Shown here piece by piece: positions 1 to 8,869 of a stretch of DNA of 43,309 bases. Source of the stretch: Candidatus Krumholzibacteriia bacterium. GTDB lineage: Bacteria; Krumholzibacteriota; Krumholzibacteriia; JAJRXK01. The position numbers and the translations under genes are program-made. Numbering within the stretch: position 1 is the stretch's first letter; each line of letters begins with the position of its first letter. The stretch lies in NCBI GenBank assembly GCA_029932915.1, contig JAOZPE010000025.1:1-43309 (forward strand). Direction: 5' to 3'. Under the pieces are notes generated by a model. That model was not told the DNA's origin and ran no database searches. It saw only the letters and a program-made list of their open reading frames with translations.

Positions 1-2
1 TT

Positions 3-212
3 AGGACCGTTCACACCAGGAATCCTCCGCGGGTCAAATCACGAACACTCAGGCGACGAGCCTGGATTGCCCATCACCCCGGCGACTGGGAGACCGGCCG
101 GCCCGCCCCGCGCGAGGCGACGAAGTGGCCCTCGGGCCGCAGCCTCGCGGGCATGGTCTTCGCCGCAGTGGTCGCGCTGGCGGTCATCGCCTGGATGGTG
201 AAGTTCCTGTAG
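3..212 (+). CDS. C-terminal part of an unidentified membrane protein (5' truncated by window edge)
   Basis: This frame is open from the window edge to a TAG at 210-212. The last 17 or so residues form a hydrophobic segment (GMVFAAVVALAVIAWMV) followed by KFL, a typical single-span membrane anchor at a C-terminus. The preceding part is Arg/Pro-rich. I do not recognise a family. A GTG at 33-35 could start a short protein, but it has no ribosome binding site, so a tail of a longer upstream gene is at least as likely. The evidence is the open frame and membrane segment only. Confidence 0.35.
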   Translation, partial: RTVHTRNPPRVKSRTLRRRAWIAHHPGDWETGRPAPREATKWPSGRSLAGMVFAAVVALAVIAWMVKFL

Positions 213-379
213 GCATCGCCCAGAAGACGGTCCATATCTGGACCTTGACATCTCCTACTTCCGAGGAGTATCCTCACCAACGGCGAAGCCGATGTGGGCG
301 GGGGGAAATCGTGCTTCCCTCCCGGCGGTTTCGAACAGAAGGCTCCCAGGAGTTTTCGACCAGCCCAGGCACGAGGACT

Positions 380-432
380 CCCAGATGCATCTGGGCCGCC
401 AACGGAGGGCACGACACACCCATGTCCATGGG
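380..432. repeat. Two palindromes upstream of the first secreted-protein gene
   Basis: CCCAGATGCATCTGGG at 380-395 is a perfect 16-bp palindrome. CCCATG-TC-CATGGG at 419-432 is a second inverted repeat. Both lie in the 252-bp gap 213-464, which has no recognisable gene. They could be an operator, an mRNA hairpin or an end-of-transcript structure for the preceding gene. No T-run follows either one. Confidence 0.4.
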
Positions 433-464
433 CGCCCGGCTCTCCGTAGACTGGGAGTGGAGCC

Positions 465-1277
465 TTGCCCCCACGGATCACGGTGCGCCTCGCCGGCGTC
501 GTTCTCATTCTTCTCGCCACGCCTGCCCTGGCCGGAGTCAGCCTGTTCCTGACTCCCGGTGATCTCACCGTCGGGCCCGGCGACTCCTTCCTCATCGAAC
601 TCACCGTTCCCGTCGCGGCCGATTCCTTCAACGGCTACGACGCCGTCATCGGCTACGACCCGGCCCTGGTAAGCTTCCTCGAGGAAGCGAACGTCGCCGA
701 TCAGGAGGGGCCGCTGATGGTGGACGCGTGCCCGTCGTTGCGCTTCCACCGCTTCTCCATCGCGGCCGATTCCACCTCGGTCACCATCAATCACGTGCTC
801 ATGTGCGCGGGGGTGAAGATCGCCGGACCAGGAGTGCTGTACCGTCTGCGCTTCCGCGCCAAGGACACCCTGGCGCTGACCCGCATCCGCGTCCTCGACG
901 GCACACAGTTCTACGACGAGGGCCTCTACGTCAACCCGCTTCACTCGCACGACGCTCTCATCCACATCGGAGCAGGAACCGGTGCGGCCCTTCCTACACC
1001 ACCGCACCCGCGGCTGCGCGCCGCGCCCAATCCCTTCAACCCGCGGACGGTTCTCTCGTTCGCACTGCCCGTCTCCGGATGGGCCGAGCTGAGGATCTAC
1101 GCGGCCAACGGCCGCCTGGTGCGGGTCCTCGACGAGGGCTTTCGGCCCGGAGGGTTCCGGACGGCGCAATGGGATGGAACGGACGGGCGCGGCCGCGCCG
1201 TGGGCTCCGGATGCTACACCGCACGCCTGCGCTGGCAGGGGGGAATCGCCAGTACCAGGCTCGTCCTGCTCCGATGA
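465..1277 (+). CDS. Secreted cohesin-like protein with FlgD-type C-terminal sorting domain
   Basis: 270 aa. The TTG start is preceded at 7 nt by GGGAG; a GTG at 483 is an alternative. Residues 5-24 form a signal peptide ending in PALAG. Residues 25 to about 165 form a cohesin-like beta-sandwich (LTVGPGDSFLIELTVP, then YDAVIGYDPALVSF), the same fold seen in the gene at 5599. Residues 190-270 start with the APNPFNPRT motif and continue as the FlgD-like Ig domain that serves as a C-terminal sorting signal in FCB bacteria. It is probably cell-surface or secreted. The function is unknown; cohesin-like domains in non-cellulolytic bacteria are general protein-binding modules. Confidence 0.8.
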   Translation: MPPRITVRLAGVVLILLATPALAGVSLFLTPGDLTVGPGDSFLIELTVPVAADSFNGYDAVIGYDPALVSFLEEANVADQEGPLMVDACPSLRFHRFSIAADSTSVTINHVLMCAGVKIAGPGVLYRLRFRAKDTLALTRIRVLDGTQFYDEGLYVNPLHSHDALIHIGAGTGAALPTPPHPRLRAAPNPFNPRTVLSFALPVSGWAELRIYAANGRLVRVLDEGFRPGGFRTAQWDGTDGRGRAVGSGCYTARLRWQGGIASTRLVLLR

Positions 1278-1364
1278 AACCGCATGGAAACCCCAGATCG
1301 GGAGTTCTTCGAAACACGAAATCATGAACGCAAGGACCATCGAATACAGCACAGAAAGGAGGCA

Positions 1365-1457
1365 GTGAAACCCACTCTCGAATCCATCCGGCTCCCACTG
1401 ACACCTGGACCGTCTGACCCCCTGAAAAGGGATTCTCCGGAAGGAAGTACGAGATGA
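1365..1457 (+). CDS. Possible 30-codon leader ORF coupled to the beta-helix gene
   Basis: A GTG at 1365 sits 4 nt after a perfect AAAGGAGG (1354-1361... in the AGAAAGGAGGCA stretch). The frame runs 30 codons and ends in TGA at 1455-1457, overlapping the ATG (1454) of the next gene as ATGA. That is the geometry of translational coupling. Third-position GC is well below that of neighbouring genes, so it may be a chance ORF in the 5' leader. No family is recognised. Confidence 0.25.
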   Translation: MKPTLESIRLPLTPGPSDPLKRDSPEGSTR

Positions 1458-4400
1458 AACGAACGAGATTTGCCGTGGCGGTAGCGCTTGTGGCGTTGCT
1501 CGCTTTCGCGTCCTCCGCCGCGGCCGCGGTCATCCACGTGCCCGCGGACTACTCCACCATTTCCGCGGCCATCAGCGCCGCGGCCGCCGGTGACACCATC
1601 GCGATCGCCGACGGAACCTACTCCATCACCAGCACACTGAACGTCACCAAGAGCCTGACGATCAGCGGCAACAGCGAAAGCGGGGTCGTTCTGCAGATCA
1701 ACTGTGGAAGTGGCTACGGCTTCAACGTCGCCGCCGACGACGTGATCCTGGAGAACATGACGCTCGATATCGTCACCGCTGGAGCGGACACGGGTTATCC
1801 CATCCATGCCTCGGGTACCCCGAACCCCCCGGATGGCTACGACAATCTCACCATCCAGCACCTGACGGTGAAGGGCGATCTGACGACCACCCCGAAACGG
1901 CGGACCGGGGTCGACGTGCACGGCTACAACAACGTGAGCCTGTCGTACATCACCAGCAGCGACGCCAGCTTCGGCAACGGCTTGCAGGTCACTGGCTGCG
2001 TCGGGGTGACGATGGACCATATCACCACTGCCAACAACGCCTGGGGTAGCATCGCCATCTACTGCTCCAAGCCGACCTATCTCAACCGCGGCAGCAGCAA
2101 CGTGACCATCGACGGGTCGACCCTCAACCTCGGCGAAGACAACATCTTCCAGCAGGATGAGTTCGGCCTGGTCAGCACCAACGTGTCGGTGACCGGCTAC
2201 CAGCACCACGTCTACAACGACACCTTCCGCGCCGAGGCGCCCGGTTACACCTTCTTCAAGAACACCGAGGCTGACGCCATCGCCGCCGCTCTGGCCTTCA
2301 CCGGCTACGAGAGCGGGTCGTCCATCGAGCGCATCGCCGACGGACACTACATCGTCGCCAACGGCATGAGCATCCAGACCGCGGTCGACGACGCCCCGGC
2401 CGGGGGCGTGGTCGAGGTGCGCGCGGGCACCTACACCGAGCAGGTGGAGATCGCCAAGGATCTCACCCTGCAGGGAGCCGGCGCCGGAAGCTCGTTCATC
2501 AATGCCTTCGACAGCATGCCGCTGTCCTTCACCACCGCGGCTGCCAACTTCCCCATCGTCTACATCCACGATGCCGACGCGGTCTACGTCCGCGACTTCA
2601 CCGTGGACGGGCTCGGCCTGGGGAACACGAACTACCGCTTCCTCGGTGTCGCCTGGCACGAGGCCGGCGGCGGCCTCTACGACTGTGAGATCAAGGACGT
2701 CCGCAACACGCCGCTCAACGGCGCACAGCACGGCGTCGGCGTCTATTCGTACAACGACGACGGCGTGACCCGCACCATCGACGTGCAGGGCTGCACCATC
2801 TACGGATTCCAGAAGAACGGGGTGACCCTGGCCGCTTCGGGTACCACGCCCCTGGTCGTCGACGTCTCCGGGAACACCATCACCGGCTCCACCGGTCTCA
2901 CCTACGACAACGGCGATCCGGCCCAGAACGGCATCGAGCTCTACGGTGATCTCATCACCGGGTCGGTGGCCAACAACACCGTCTACTCGATCGCCTACGA
3001 CAACACCAACGCCTCGACCAAGTGGGTGGCCAGCTCCATCCTGGACATCTTCTCCGAGGCCGATATCACCGACAACGTCATCGGCAACCACGCGCACATG
3101 GGCGTCTACAAGTGGGACGGCAGTGGCCTGATCGCGAACAACGACATCACGATCGAGAAGATCGGGGTCTACGCCTTCGGCATCATCGGGACCGACCCTC
3201 CCGAGGTGAAGCCCAGCCCCTTCAATGAGGTCACCGAGCTGCCGACGCCCGGCGCCGCCTCGAAGGCCGCGATGATCACGGTGCAGGCCGACGACAATAC
3301 GCTGAGTTTCACCGGGACGGACAACAGCGCGACCTACGCCATCGAGGCCGACGCCGGCTGGGGACCCGACGATGTCAGTTTCTCCGCCAGCGGCAACACG
3401 ATCACCGGCTTCGAGGTCGGCATGGCGCTGTTCATGTGTGAATCCGGCTGCGACACCGGGGTGTTCACCAACCTCAGTGTCACCGGCAACAGCTTCTCCG
3501 GAAACACCTACGGGATCTACTCGAACGTCAGCTATCTCACCGCCGACGGCACTTGCAACTGGTGGGGCGACGTGACCGGCCCGGCGCCGGTCGGCGTGGG
3601 CGATGCCGTCTCCGGCGACGTCACCTTCTATCCCTGGCTCACCGGCGACATCACCGGCACGCCCACCTGTGACGGCATGCCTAACGTCATCGCCGCAGTG
3701 CCGCCCACCGGGGTGGAGATCACTCCGTGCAACAGCTGCGTCACCGTACCGGTGACCATCACCCGGGCGGACACGACGCCCATCCGTGGCATCAGCGTCA
3801 CCTTCGAGCTGAGCAGCGAGCTGGCCCTGTGCGGCGGCAACATCGTCCCGACCTATGGGACGGGAAGCTGGGTCGACGGCTTCAACAGCGGCGACGTGCA
3901 GGACTTCATCCTGGACAACGGCGACGGCACCTGGACCGTCGACCGTTCGCTGCTGGGAAGCGCCTGCGGTTCGACCATCGACGGCTCGGTCTTCACCGTG
4001 GACGTGGCCTCGACCCTGGGCAGCGGCAGCGGCGTGGGAACGATCACCGTGCTGTCGGTGACCCTGCGCGACTGCAACAACGCCCCGGTCTCCGGCCTGG
4101 CCGGTGGAGCGGCGACGATCGACATCGACGCCACCGCACCCGATACGGTCACGAACCTCGCGGCCAGCCAGGTGAAATCGGGCAACGATACCGACGGTAC
4201 GACGAAGATCCACCTGAGCTGGACTGCTCCGACCGATCCCGATGCGGCGACGGTCACCCTGTACCGCAAGGGCTTCGGTTTCTATCCGGAGTATGACGAT
4301 CTCGGTGGCAGCGTGCCCGCCACGCCGGCCGATCCCGCCGCGGCGCTCGCCGCGGGCTGGGCCGTCGCCGGCACCGTGCCCGCCACCGCCACCAGCTACG

Positions 4401-5449
4401 ACGACGAACCCGCCACGCGTGACTTCTGGTACTACGTGGCCTTCGTCGACGACGGCTGCAACGTCAGCGCCGTGTCCAACCAGACCGGCGGAACGCTGAA
4501 CTACCACCTCGGCGACGTCTCCGACGGAGTCACCGCCGGAGCGGGCAACAACGCAGTGGGGACGGAGGACATCTCGGCCCTGGGCACCGGCTACGGCTCG
4601 GTCGAGGGTGACGCCAGCTATCAGAACTTCCTCGACGTGGGACCGACGACCGACTACAGCGTCGACGCGCTTCCCACCACCGACAACGCGGTGCAGTTCG
4701 AGGATCTGATGATGTTCGCCATCAACTACGGCCAGGTGAGCAAGGGCGCTCCGGCCCTGAAGCCGGCCGCGGCCAATGAGATCACGCTCAACGTGGTTCC
4801 CCGCAGCGACGAGCTGGTCACGGTGGAGATCCACATGGCCGGCGACGGCACCATCCAGGGTGTCCATGTACCGTTGCGTTGGAACGAAACCGCTCTGCGG
4901 CCGGTCGCCATGCACGAGGGTTCGCTCATGGCCAAGCAGAATCGCACGACGATGGTCCTCTCGGCCAGGGCCGGTGAGGTCGACGCGGCCGTGTTCGGCC
5001 AGGGCAGCGGTATCAGCGGTGAGGGTCTGCTCGCGACCATCGACTTCCAGGTGGTGGGCGAGGGTGAGTTCGACATCGCGCCGGGTGAGATCGTCGCGCG
5101 CGACGGGAAGAACCACGAGACCTCCATCAACGGCTCGGTGGTCAGCGGGGAGACGCCGCAGGCTCTGCCCAGCCGCACCGTGCTGCACCCGAACTACCCG
5201 AACCCCTTCAACCCCCGGACCACGCTGAGCTTCACCCTGGCCAAGGCCGGACACGTCACTCTGCGGGTCTACTCGCTCGACGGGCGGCAGGTGACCACCC
5301 TCGTCGACGAGGACATGACCGCCGGTCCGCACTCGTTGCAGTGGGCAGGATTGGACGACCAGGGACGCACCGTGAGCTCCGGTGCGTACCTGGTGCGACT
5401 CGTTGCTCCGGACGTATCCGCCAGCGAGCGGATCACGCTGCTGAAGTAG
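1454..5449 (+). CDS. Giant secreted beta-helix protein with cohesin, FnIII, dockerin-like and sorting domains
   Basis: 1331 aa. The start is ATG with GGAAGGAAG upstream. The N-terminus is a clear signal peptide (MKRTRFAVAVALVALLAF, cut near SSAAAA). Residues 25 to about 740 are two right-handed parallel beta-helix regions with many short turns (NVSLSYITSS, NNTVYS, CNWWGDVTGP). About 745-890 is an Ig/cohesin-like domain and 895-1015 a fibronectin III-like domain. About 1016-1095 is a dockerin-like Asp-rich segment (YHLGDVSDG to FEDLMMFAINYG) and 1110-1235 a cohesin domain. The last 85 residues form the FlgD-like sorting domain starting NYPNPFNPRT. It is probably exported to the surface. Beta-helices often bind or cleave polysaccharides, but no catalytic signature is evident, so an adhesive or scaffold role is only inferred. 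Confidence 0.9.
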   Translation: MKRTRFAVAVALVALLAFASSAAAAVIHVPADYSTISAAISAAAAGDTIAIADGTYSITSTLNVTKSLTISGNSESGVVLQINCGSGYGFNVAADDVILENMTLDIVTAGADTGYPIHASGTPNPPDGYDNLTIQHLTVKGDLTTTPKRRTGVDVHGYNNVSLSYITSSDASFGNGLQVTGCVGVTMDHITTANNAWGSIAIYCSKPTYLNRGSSNVTIDGSTLNLGEDNIFQQDEFGLVSTNVSVTGYQHHVYNDTFRAEAPGYTFFKNTEADAIAAALAFTGYESGSSIERIADGHYIVANGMSIQTAVDDAPAGGVVEVRAGTYTEQVEIAKDLTLQGAGAGSSFINAFDSMPLSFTTAAANFPIVYIHDADAVYVRDFTVDGLGLGNTNYRFLGVAWHEAGGGLYDCEIKDVRNTPLNGAQHGVGVYSYNDDGVTRTIDVQGCTIYGFQKNGVTLAASGTTPLVVDVSGNTITGSTGLTYDNGDPAQNGIELYGDLITGSVANNTVYSIAYDNTNASTKWVASSILDIFSEADITDNVIGNHAHMGVYKWDGSGLIANNDITIEKIGVYAFGIIGTDPPEVKPSPFNEVTELPTPGAASKAAMITVQADDNTLSFTGTDNSATYAIEADAGWGPDDVSFSASGNTITGFEVGMALFMCESGCDTGVFTNLSVTGNSFSGNTYGIYSNVSYLTADGTCNWWGDVTGPAPVGVGDAVSGDVTFYPWLTGDITGTPTCDGMPNVIAAVPPTGVEITPCNSCVTVPVTITRADTTPIRGISVTFELSSELALCGGNIVPTYGTGSWVDGFNSGDVQDFILDNGDGTWTVDRSLLGSACGSTIDGSVFTVDVASTLGSGSGVGTITVLSVTLRDCNNAPVSGLAGGAATIDIDATAPDTVTNLAASQVKSGNDTDGTTKIHLSWTAPTDPDAATVTLYRKGFGFYPEYDDLGGSVPATPADPAAALAAGWAVAGTVPATATSYDDEPATRDFWYYVAFVDDGCNVSAVSNQTGGTLNYHLGDVSDGVTAGAGNNAVGTEDISALGTGYGSVEGDASYQNFLDVGPTTDYSVDALPTTDNAVQFEDLMMFAINYGQVSKGAPALKPAAANEITLNVVPRSDELVTVEIHMAGDGTIQGVHVPLRWNETALRPVAMHEGSLMAKQNRTTMVLSARAGEVDAAVFGQGSGISGEGLLATIDFQVVGEGEFDIAPGEIVARDGKNHETSINGSVVSGETPQALPSRTVLHPNYPNPFNPRTTLSFTLAKAGHVTLRVYSLDGRQVTTLVDEDMTAGPHSLQWAGLDDQGRTVSSGAYLVRLVAPDVSASERITLLK

Positions 5450-5468
5450 CGCGTTCGACTCGATGACC

Positions 5469-5516
5469 GTCTCCCGCCGGTGCCATGGGCTTCTCGTCCG
5501 AGCACCGGCGGGAGAC
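5469..5516 (+). terminator. 15-bp perfect stem-loop after the beta-helix gene
   Basis: GTCTCCCGCCGGTGC (5469-5483) pairs perfectly with GCACCGGCGGGAGAC (5502-5516) across an 18-nt loop, 20 nt after the stop codon at 5449. No T-run follows, so it may be an attenuator, a Rho-dependent or mRNA-end-protecting structure, or a weak terminator. It separates the long gene from the cohesin gene at 5599. Confidence 0.55.
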
Positions 5517-5598
5517 GAATCACGGGGAAGGTTCCTGCAAGGAACAGGGGCCTTCCCCGGTCGAGAACGCAAGACCTTGCCTGCGAGGAGATTCTGCC

Positions 5599-6579
5599 AT
5601 GAAGCGACATCTTCTGCTCCAGCACGCCCGTGCATTCATCCCGGCGATGGTTCTCGTTGTATGGGCGATGGGCGTCGCCCCCTCGATCGCTCAAACTTCC
5701 ATCGGACTGCGGCCCGCGGTCGATCGCTTCTACTGCACGGAAGTCCTCGAGGTCTCCCTGCAGATCGGGGGAGTCGCCGACCTGCGCGGTTTCTCCGTCG
5801 ACTTGGGCTTCGATACGGCCGTGCTGTCCCCCATCGATGTGGTCGCCGGAGACGCACTCACCGCGGCCGGCTGTCCCCATTTCCTGCAATGGATGAATCC
5901 CGACCCTGGAGAGGATCACATCGCCGTCGACGTGGGCCTGCTGGGATGTTCCATCAGTGGAAGCGGTGAGCTCCTGAAACTCCATTTCTCCGGCGTGGCC
6001 AACGGCCAGAGCTCCTTGACCGTGATCTCGGCCATCCTGCGGGACGGCCAGAACCACGATGTGCCTTTCTCCATCGTCGATTCGGTGGTCGACTACCGCT
6101 GCCCCCGTCCGGGAACGGTCACCTTCGACCCTCCCGACGGCGGTTTCGGTTGCAACCAGACCCTCGCCGTCGACGTGGTCATCGACGGCTTCACCGTCGA
6201 TCTCCACGGCGCCTCCCTGGAGATCGCCTTCGACAACACGGTGGTCCGGCCCCTTTCGGTCACCGCCGGCAGCCTGGTCGCCGGTGCGGCGTGCCCCTAT
6301 TACCTGAACTGGCTCAACCCCGGACCGGCGGAGACGACCATCCAGGTGGACGTGGCCAATCTCGGCTGTGCCATCGACGGCCCGGGCGCGATCGTGCACC
6401 TGGTCTTCGAGGGCGTGCTCCAGGGCATCAGCCCCCTCGACTGCCTTTCCCTGATCTTCCGTGACAGCGCGAATCATCCCATCGACATGGAATGCGTGCC
6501 GGGGACCATCGAGTACCGCTGCCCGGTCGGCATCGAGCGCACCGGATGGGGCGCCTGGAAGGCCCAATTCGGGGGATAG
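5599..6579 (+). CDS. Secreted protein with two tandem cohesin-like domains and an ExTxWGxxKxxF C-terminus
   Basis: 326 aa. The ATG at 5599 has CGAGGAG 8 nt upstream; a longer reading from 5485 lacks both a binding site and a signal peptide at its N-terminus. The signal peptide ends near PSIAQ. Residues 25-155 and 160-305 are two related cohesin-like domains. Each has a CPxxLxW(M/L)NP motif, then a LGC(S/A)I segment, so the gene carries an internal duplication. Unlike its neighbours it lacks the FlgD-type sorting domain and ends ERTGWGAWKAQFGG. That ending resembles the C-terminus of the unrelated protein encoded at 27897-28592. Probably surface or periplasmic; ligand unknown. Confidence 0.8.
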   Translation: MKRHLLLQHARAFIPAMVLVVWAMGVAPSIAQTSIGLRPAVDRFYCTEVLEVSLQIGGVADLRGFSVDLGFDTAVLSPIDVVAGDALTAAGCPHFLQWMNPDPGEDHIAVDVGLLGCSISGSGELLKLHFSGVANGQSSLTVISAILRDGQNHDVPFSIVDSVVDYRCPRPGTVTFDPPDGGFGCNQTLAVDVVIDGFTVDLHGASLEIAFDNTVVRPLSVTAGSLVAGAACPYYLNWLNPGPAETTIQVDVANLGCAIDGPGAIVHLVFEGVLQGISPLDCLSLIFRDSANHPIDMECVPGTIEYRCPVGIERTGWGAWKAQFGG

Positions 6580-6701
6580 CCCGCCACGGCTGTTGTCTTT
6601 CCCGCCTCCATGGCCTGTGGTAGATTCGAAACCACCCCGAAGCGTGCTCGCGGGCACCTTCCCGGGTGGACGACGCACAGGCCCCGAGCTGGAGATGGAC
6701 G

Positions 6702-7832
6702 ATGGCCCCGCCTCCCGATGAGAGAGCAGCCCAGGAAACCACCCCGACAGAAACGAAGCCCAAGGGCGATCCGATCCGGCGGATCACCAAGGTGGTCCTG
6801 TGGGTCTGTGTGATCATCTTCGTGATCACCGTCTTCGCCGATCGCATGACCCCCTACACCCAGCAGGCGCGGGTCCAGGCCCTGGTCATCCCCCTGGTCC
6901 CCCGCGTCTCCGGTTACCTGACCGAGGTGAAGGTGCGCCTGCACAGCGTGGTGGACGCCGGCGACCTGCTCTTCGAGATCGATCCCCGGCCCTATGAACT
7001 CGCCGTTCAGGCAGCCGAGGCCAAGCTGGACCAGGTGGCCCAGCAGGTAGGCGCCCAGGCGGCGACCGTCAAGTCGGCGACCGCGCAACTTGCCGTGGCG
7101 CGGTCCCAGCTCGACCGGGCCCAGCGCAACTACAACCGGACCAAGAGCATCCTCTCCACCAATCCGGGCGCCCTGTCCCAGGCGGACCGCGACCGGGCCG
7201 AGACGGCCCTGGACCAGGCCCTGGCCCGGGTGGCCGCGGCCGAGGCCAATCTGCACAAGGCCCAGGAGCGATTGGGCGTGGAGGGTTCGGACAACGCCCA
7301 ACTGCGGGCAGCGACCGCGGCCCTGGAACAGGCCCAGCTCAACCTCTCCTTCACCTCGTTCTACGCCCCCGATCGGGGAGCGATCGAGAGCTTCAACGTG
7401 GACATCGGTTATTCCGCCCAGGCCGGACAGCCGCTGGCCACCCTGGTCTCCCACCGCGAGGTGTGGATCGAGGCCGACATGCGGGAGAACCAGCTCGGCC
7501 GCATCCAGATCGGCGATCCCGTCGAATTCGTGCTGGACGCCGTACCAGGACGGGTCTTCCACGGTTCGGTGCGAAGCGTCGGTTTCGGGGTGAACGCGGG
7601 GGGGAAGATGCAGCGGGGTGAACTCCCCACGATCCGGGAACGGACCGGGTGGCTCCGCGATCCCCAGCGCTTCCCGGTCATCGTCGAACTCGACGCCCCT
7701 GGCGAGGCGGCGGGAATGCTGCGGGCCGGAGGACAGGTGGATGTCATCGTCTACACCGGCAGACACCCCCTTCTGAATCTGTTGGGCAGGATCCACATCC
7801 GTCTGAAGAGTATCCTTTCCTATGTCCGTTGA
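6702..7832 (+). CDS. HlyD/EmrA-type periplasmic adaptor of an efflux system
   Basis: 376 aa. The ATG at 6702 is preserved by GGAG at 6691-6694; an upstream in-frame GTG at 6666 has no binding site. A cytoplasmic Pro/Thr-rich stretch precedes one membrane span (VVLWVCVIIFVITVF). The first lipoyl half (PLVPRVSGYLTEVKVRLHSVVDAGDLLFEIDPRPYE) leads into a long alpha-helical hairpin rich in Ala, Gln and Arg. The second lipoyl half and beta-barrel follow (GYSAQAGQPLATLV, then VWIEADMRENQLGRIQIGDPVEF). The adaptor would bridge the inner-membrane partner encoded next and the outer-membrane channel. It overlaps the next gene by 11 nt, so the three genes form an operon. Substrate unknown. Confidence 0.85.
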   Translation: MAPPPDERAAQETTPTETKPKGDPIRRITKVVLWVCVIIFVITVFADRMTPYTQQARVQALVIPLVPRVSGYLTEVKVRLHSVVDAGDLLFEIDPRPYELAVQAAEAKLDQVAQQVGAQAATVKSATAQLAVARSQLDRAQRNYNRTKSILSTNPGALSQADRDRAETALDQALARVAAAEANLHKAQERLGVEGSDNAQLRAATAALEQAQLNLSFTSFYAPDRGAIESFNVDIGYSAQAGQPLATLVSHREVWIEADMRENQLGRIQIGDPVEFVLDAVPGRVFHGSVRSVGFGVNAGGKMQRGELPTIRERTGWLRDPQRFPVIVELDAPGEAAGMLRAGGQVDVIVYTGRHPLLNLLGRIHIRLKSILSYVR

Positions 7833-8868
7833 AACGGCAGCGATCCCACAGACGCAAGAAGCGTTCGCCGACGCCCACACGCGGCACGTGCTGCGCTACG
7901 CCCTCGGTGCCACCATTGCCATGGCCGCGGCCACCAGCATTCCCCTGTATCTGTCGTACCTCATTCCCGTCCTGACCATCGCCCTTCTGGCCCGCCCGGG
8001 CGGCCCCCCTTCCCTGCGGGAGGGCATCGGCTTCGTCGGCACGGTCGTGGTGGCGTGCTATGTGGCGCTGGTGGTGACGCGGTACACCCTCCTGTTTCCG
8101 GCGATCTTCTTCCTGGGCTTCGCTGTGACCATCCTGTGGATCTTCTACGCCATGTCCGGCGGCTTCTCGCCGTTCGTGGCCCTGTGGCTCATGCTCGCGG
8201 TCACCGTCCTGCCCTTGATCGCGGTGCAATCGCCCCAGATTGCCTCGGACGTCACCCGCAATCTCATCTCGGCTGCGGTCTGGACCCTCGCGGTGGTGTG
8301 GGTGGCCCACGCCCTGGTCCCCGATCCGGCCTCGGCCACGGAGAGTGCCCCGAAGAAGACCAGGCCGGCCCTGGATGTCCGTCGGCGCGCGGCGCTGGCC
8401 CTGGCCCAGACCGCGGTGGTCATGCCGCTCTTCATCGCCTTCCATCTCCTGGAAGGAGTGGATTCCCTCCTGGCCCTGATCTACGTGGGCATCCTGGCCA
8501 TGCAGCCCCAGTTCGCCAGGGATTTCAAGACCGGGGCGGCGCTCATCCTGGCCAATGTCGTCGGGGGCTTCTTCACCCTCATCGCCTACGAGCTGCTGGT
8601 CATCGCCCCCTCCTACCTCCTCCTTCTGCTGCTGACCTTCCTGGCCGGCCTCGGTTTCGGCTCGCGGCTGTTGTCCTCGAGGAAGGGCGCCTCCTTGTAC
8701 GGAACGGCATTCTCCACCTGGCTGCTCCTGGTCGGCTCGCTCACCACCTCCAGTGACAACGCGGCCACCGAGGTGTACAGCCGCGTGCTCCTGATCCTGG
8801 CGGCGGTGGTCTACGTGGTCATCGCCTCCGGCCTCGTCTCCCACTTCCTGAAGGCTCGGGAGGCTTGA
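7822..8868 (+). CDS. Polytopic membrane protein of the DUF2955/FUSC-like type, efflux partner
   Basis: 348 aa, with about ten hydrophobic segments in two repeats of roughly five, separated by a charged cytoplasmic stretch (SATESAPKKTRPALDVRRRAA). This layout and its place beside a HlyD-type adaptor fit the DUF2955 family, related to the FUSC/AaeB aromatic-acid exporters. The start ATG lies inside the end of the adaptor gene, indicating translational coupling. It probably acts as the inner-membrane component of the tripartite system. Family assignment is by topology and context; no diagnostic catalytic residue is visible. Confidence 0.65.
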   Translation: MSVETAAIPQTQEAFADAHTRHVLRYALGATIAMAAATSIPLYLSYLIPVLTIALLARPGGPPSLREGIGFVGTVVVACYVALVVTRYTLLFPAIFFLGFAVTILWIFYAMSGGFSPFVALWLMLAVTVLPLIAVQSPQIASDVTRNLISAAVWTLAVVWVAHALVPDPASATESAPKKTRPALDVRRRAALALAQTAVVMPLFIAFHLLEGVDSLLALIYVGILAMQPQFARDFKTGAALILANVVGGFFTLIAYELLVIAPSYLLLLLLTFLAGLGFGSRLLSSRKGASLYGTAFSTWLLLVGSLTTSSDNAATEVYSRVLLILAAVVYVVIASGLVSHFLKAREA

Positions 8869-8869
8869 G

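Noticed and set aside
1322-5635. Very long minus-strand ORF (1437 codons) opposite the beta-helix gene
   Set aside because: It is low-complexity Val/Gly/Asp/Arg sequence typical of the antisense of a GC-rich gene. The plus strand has a signal peptide and recognisable domains.
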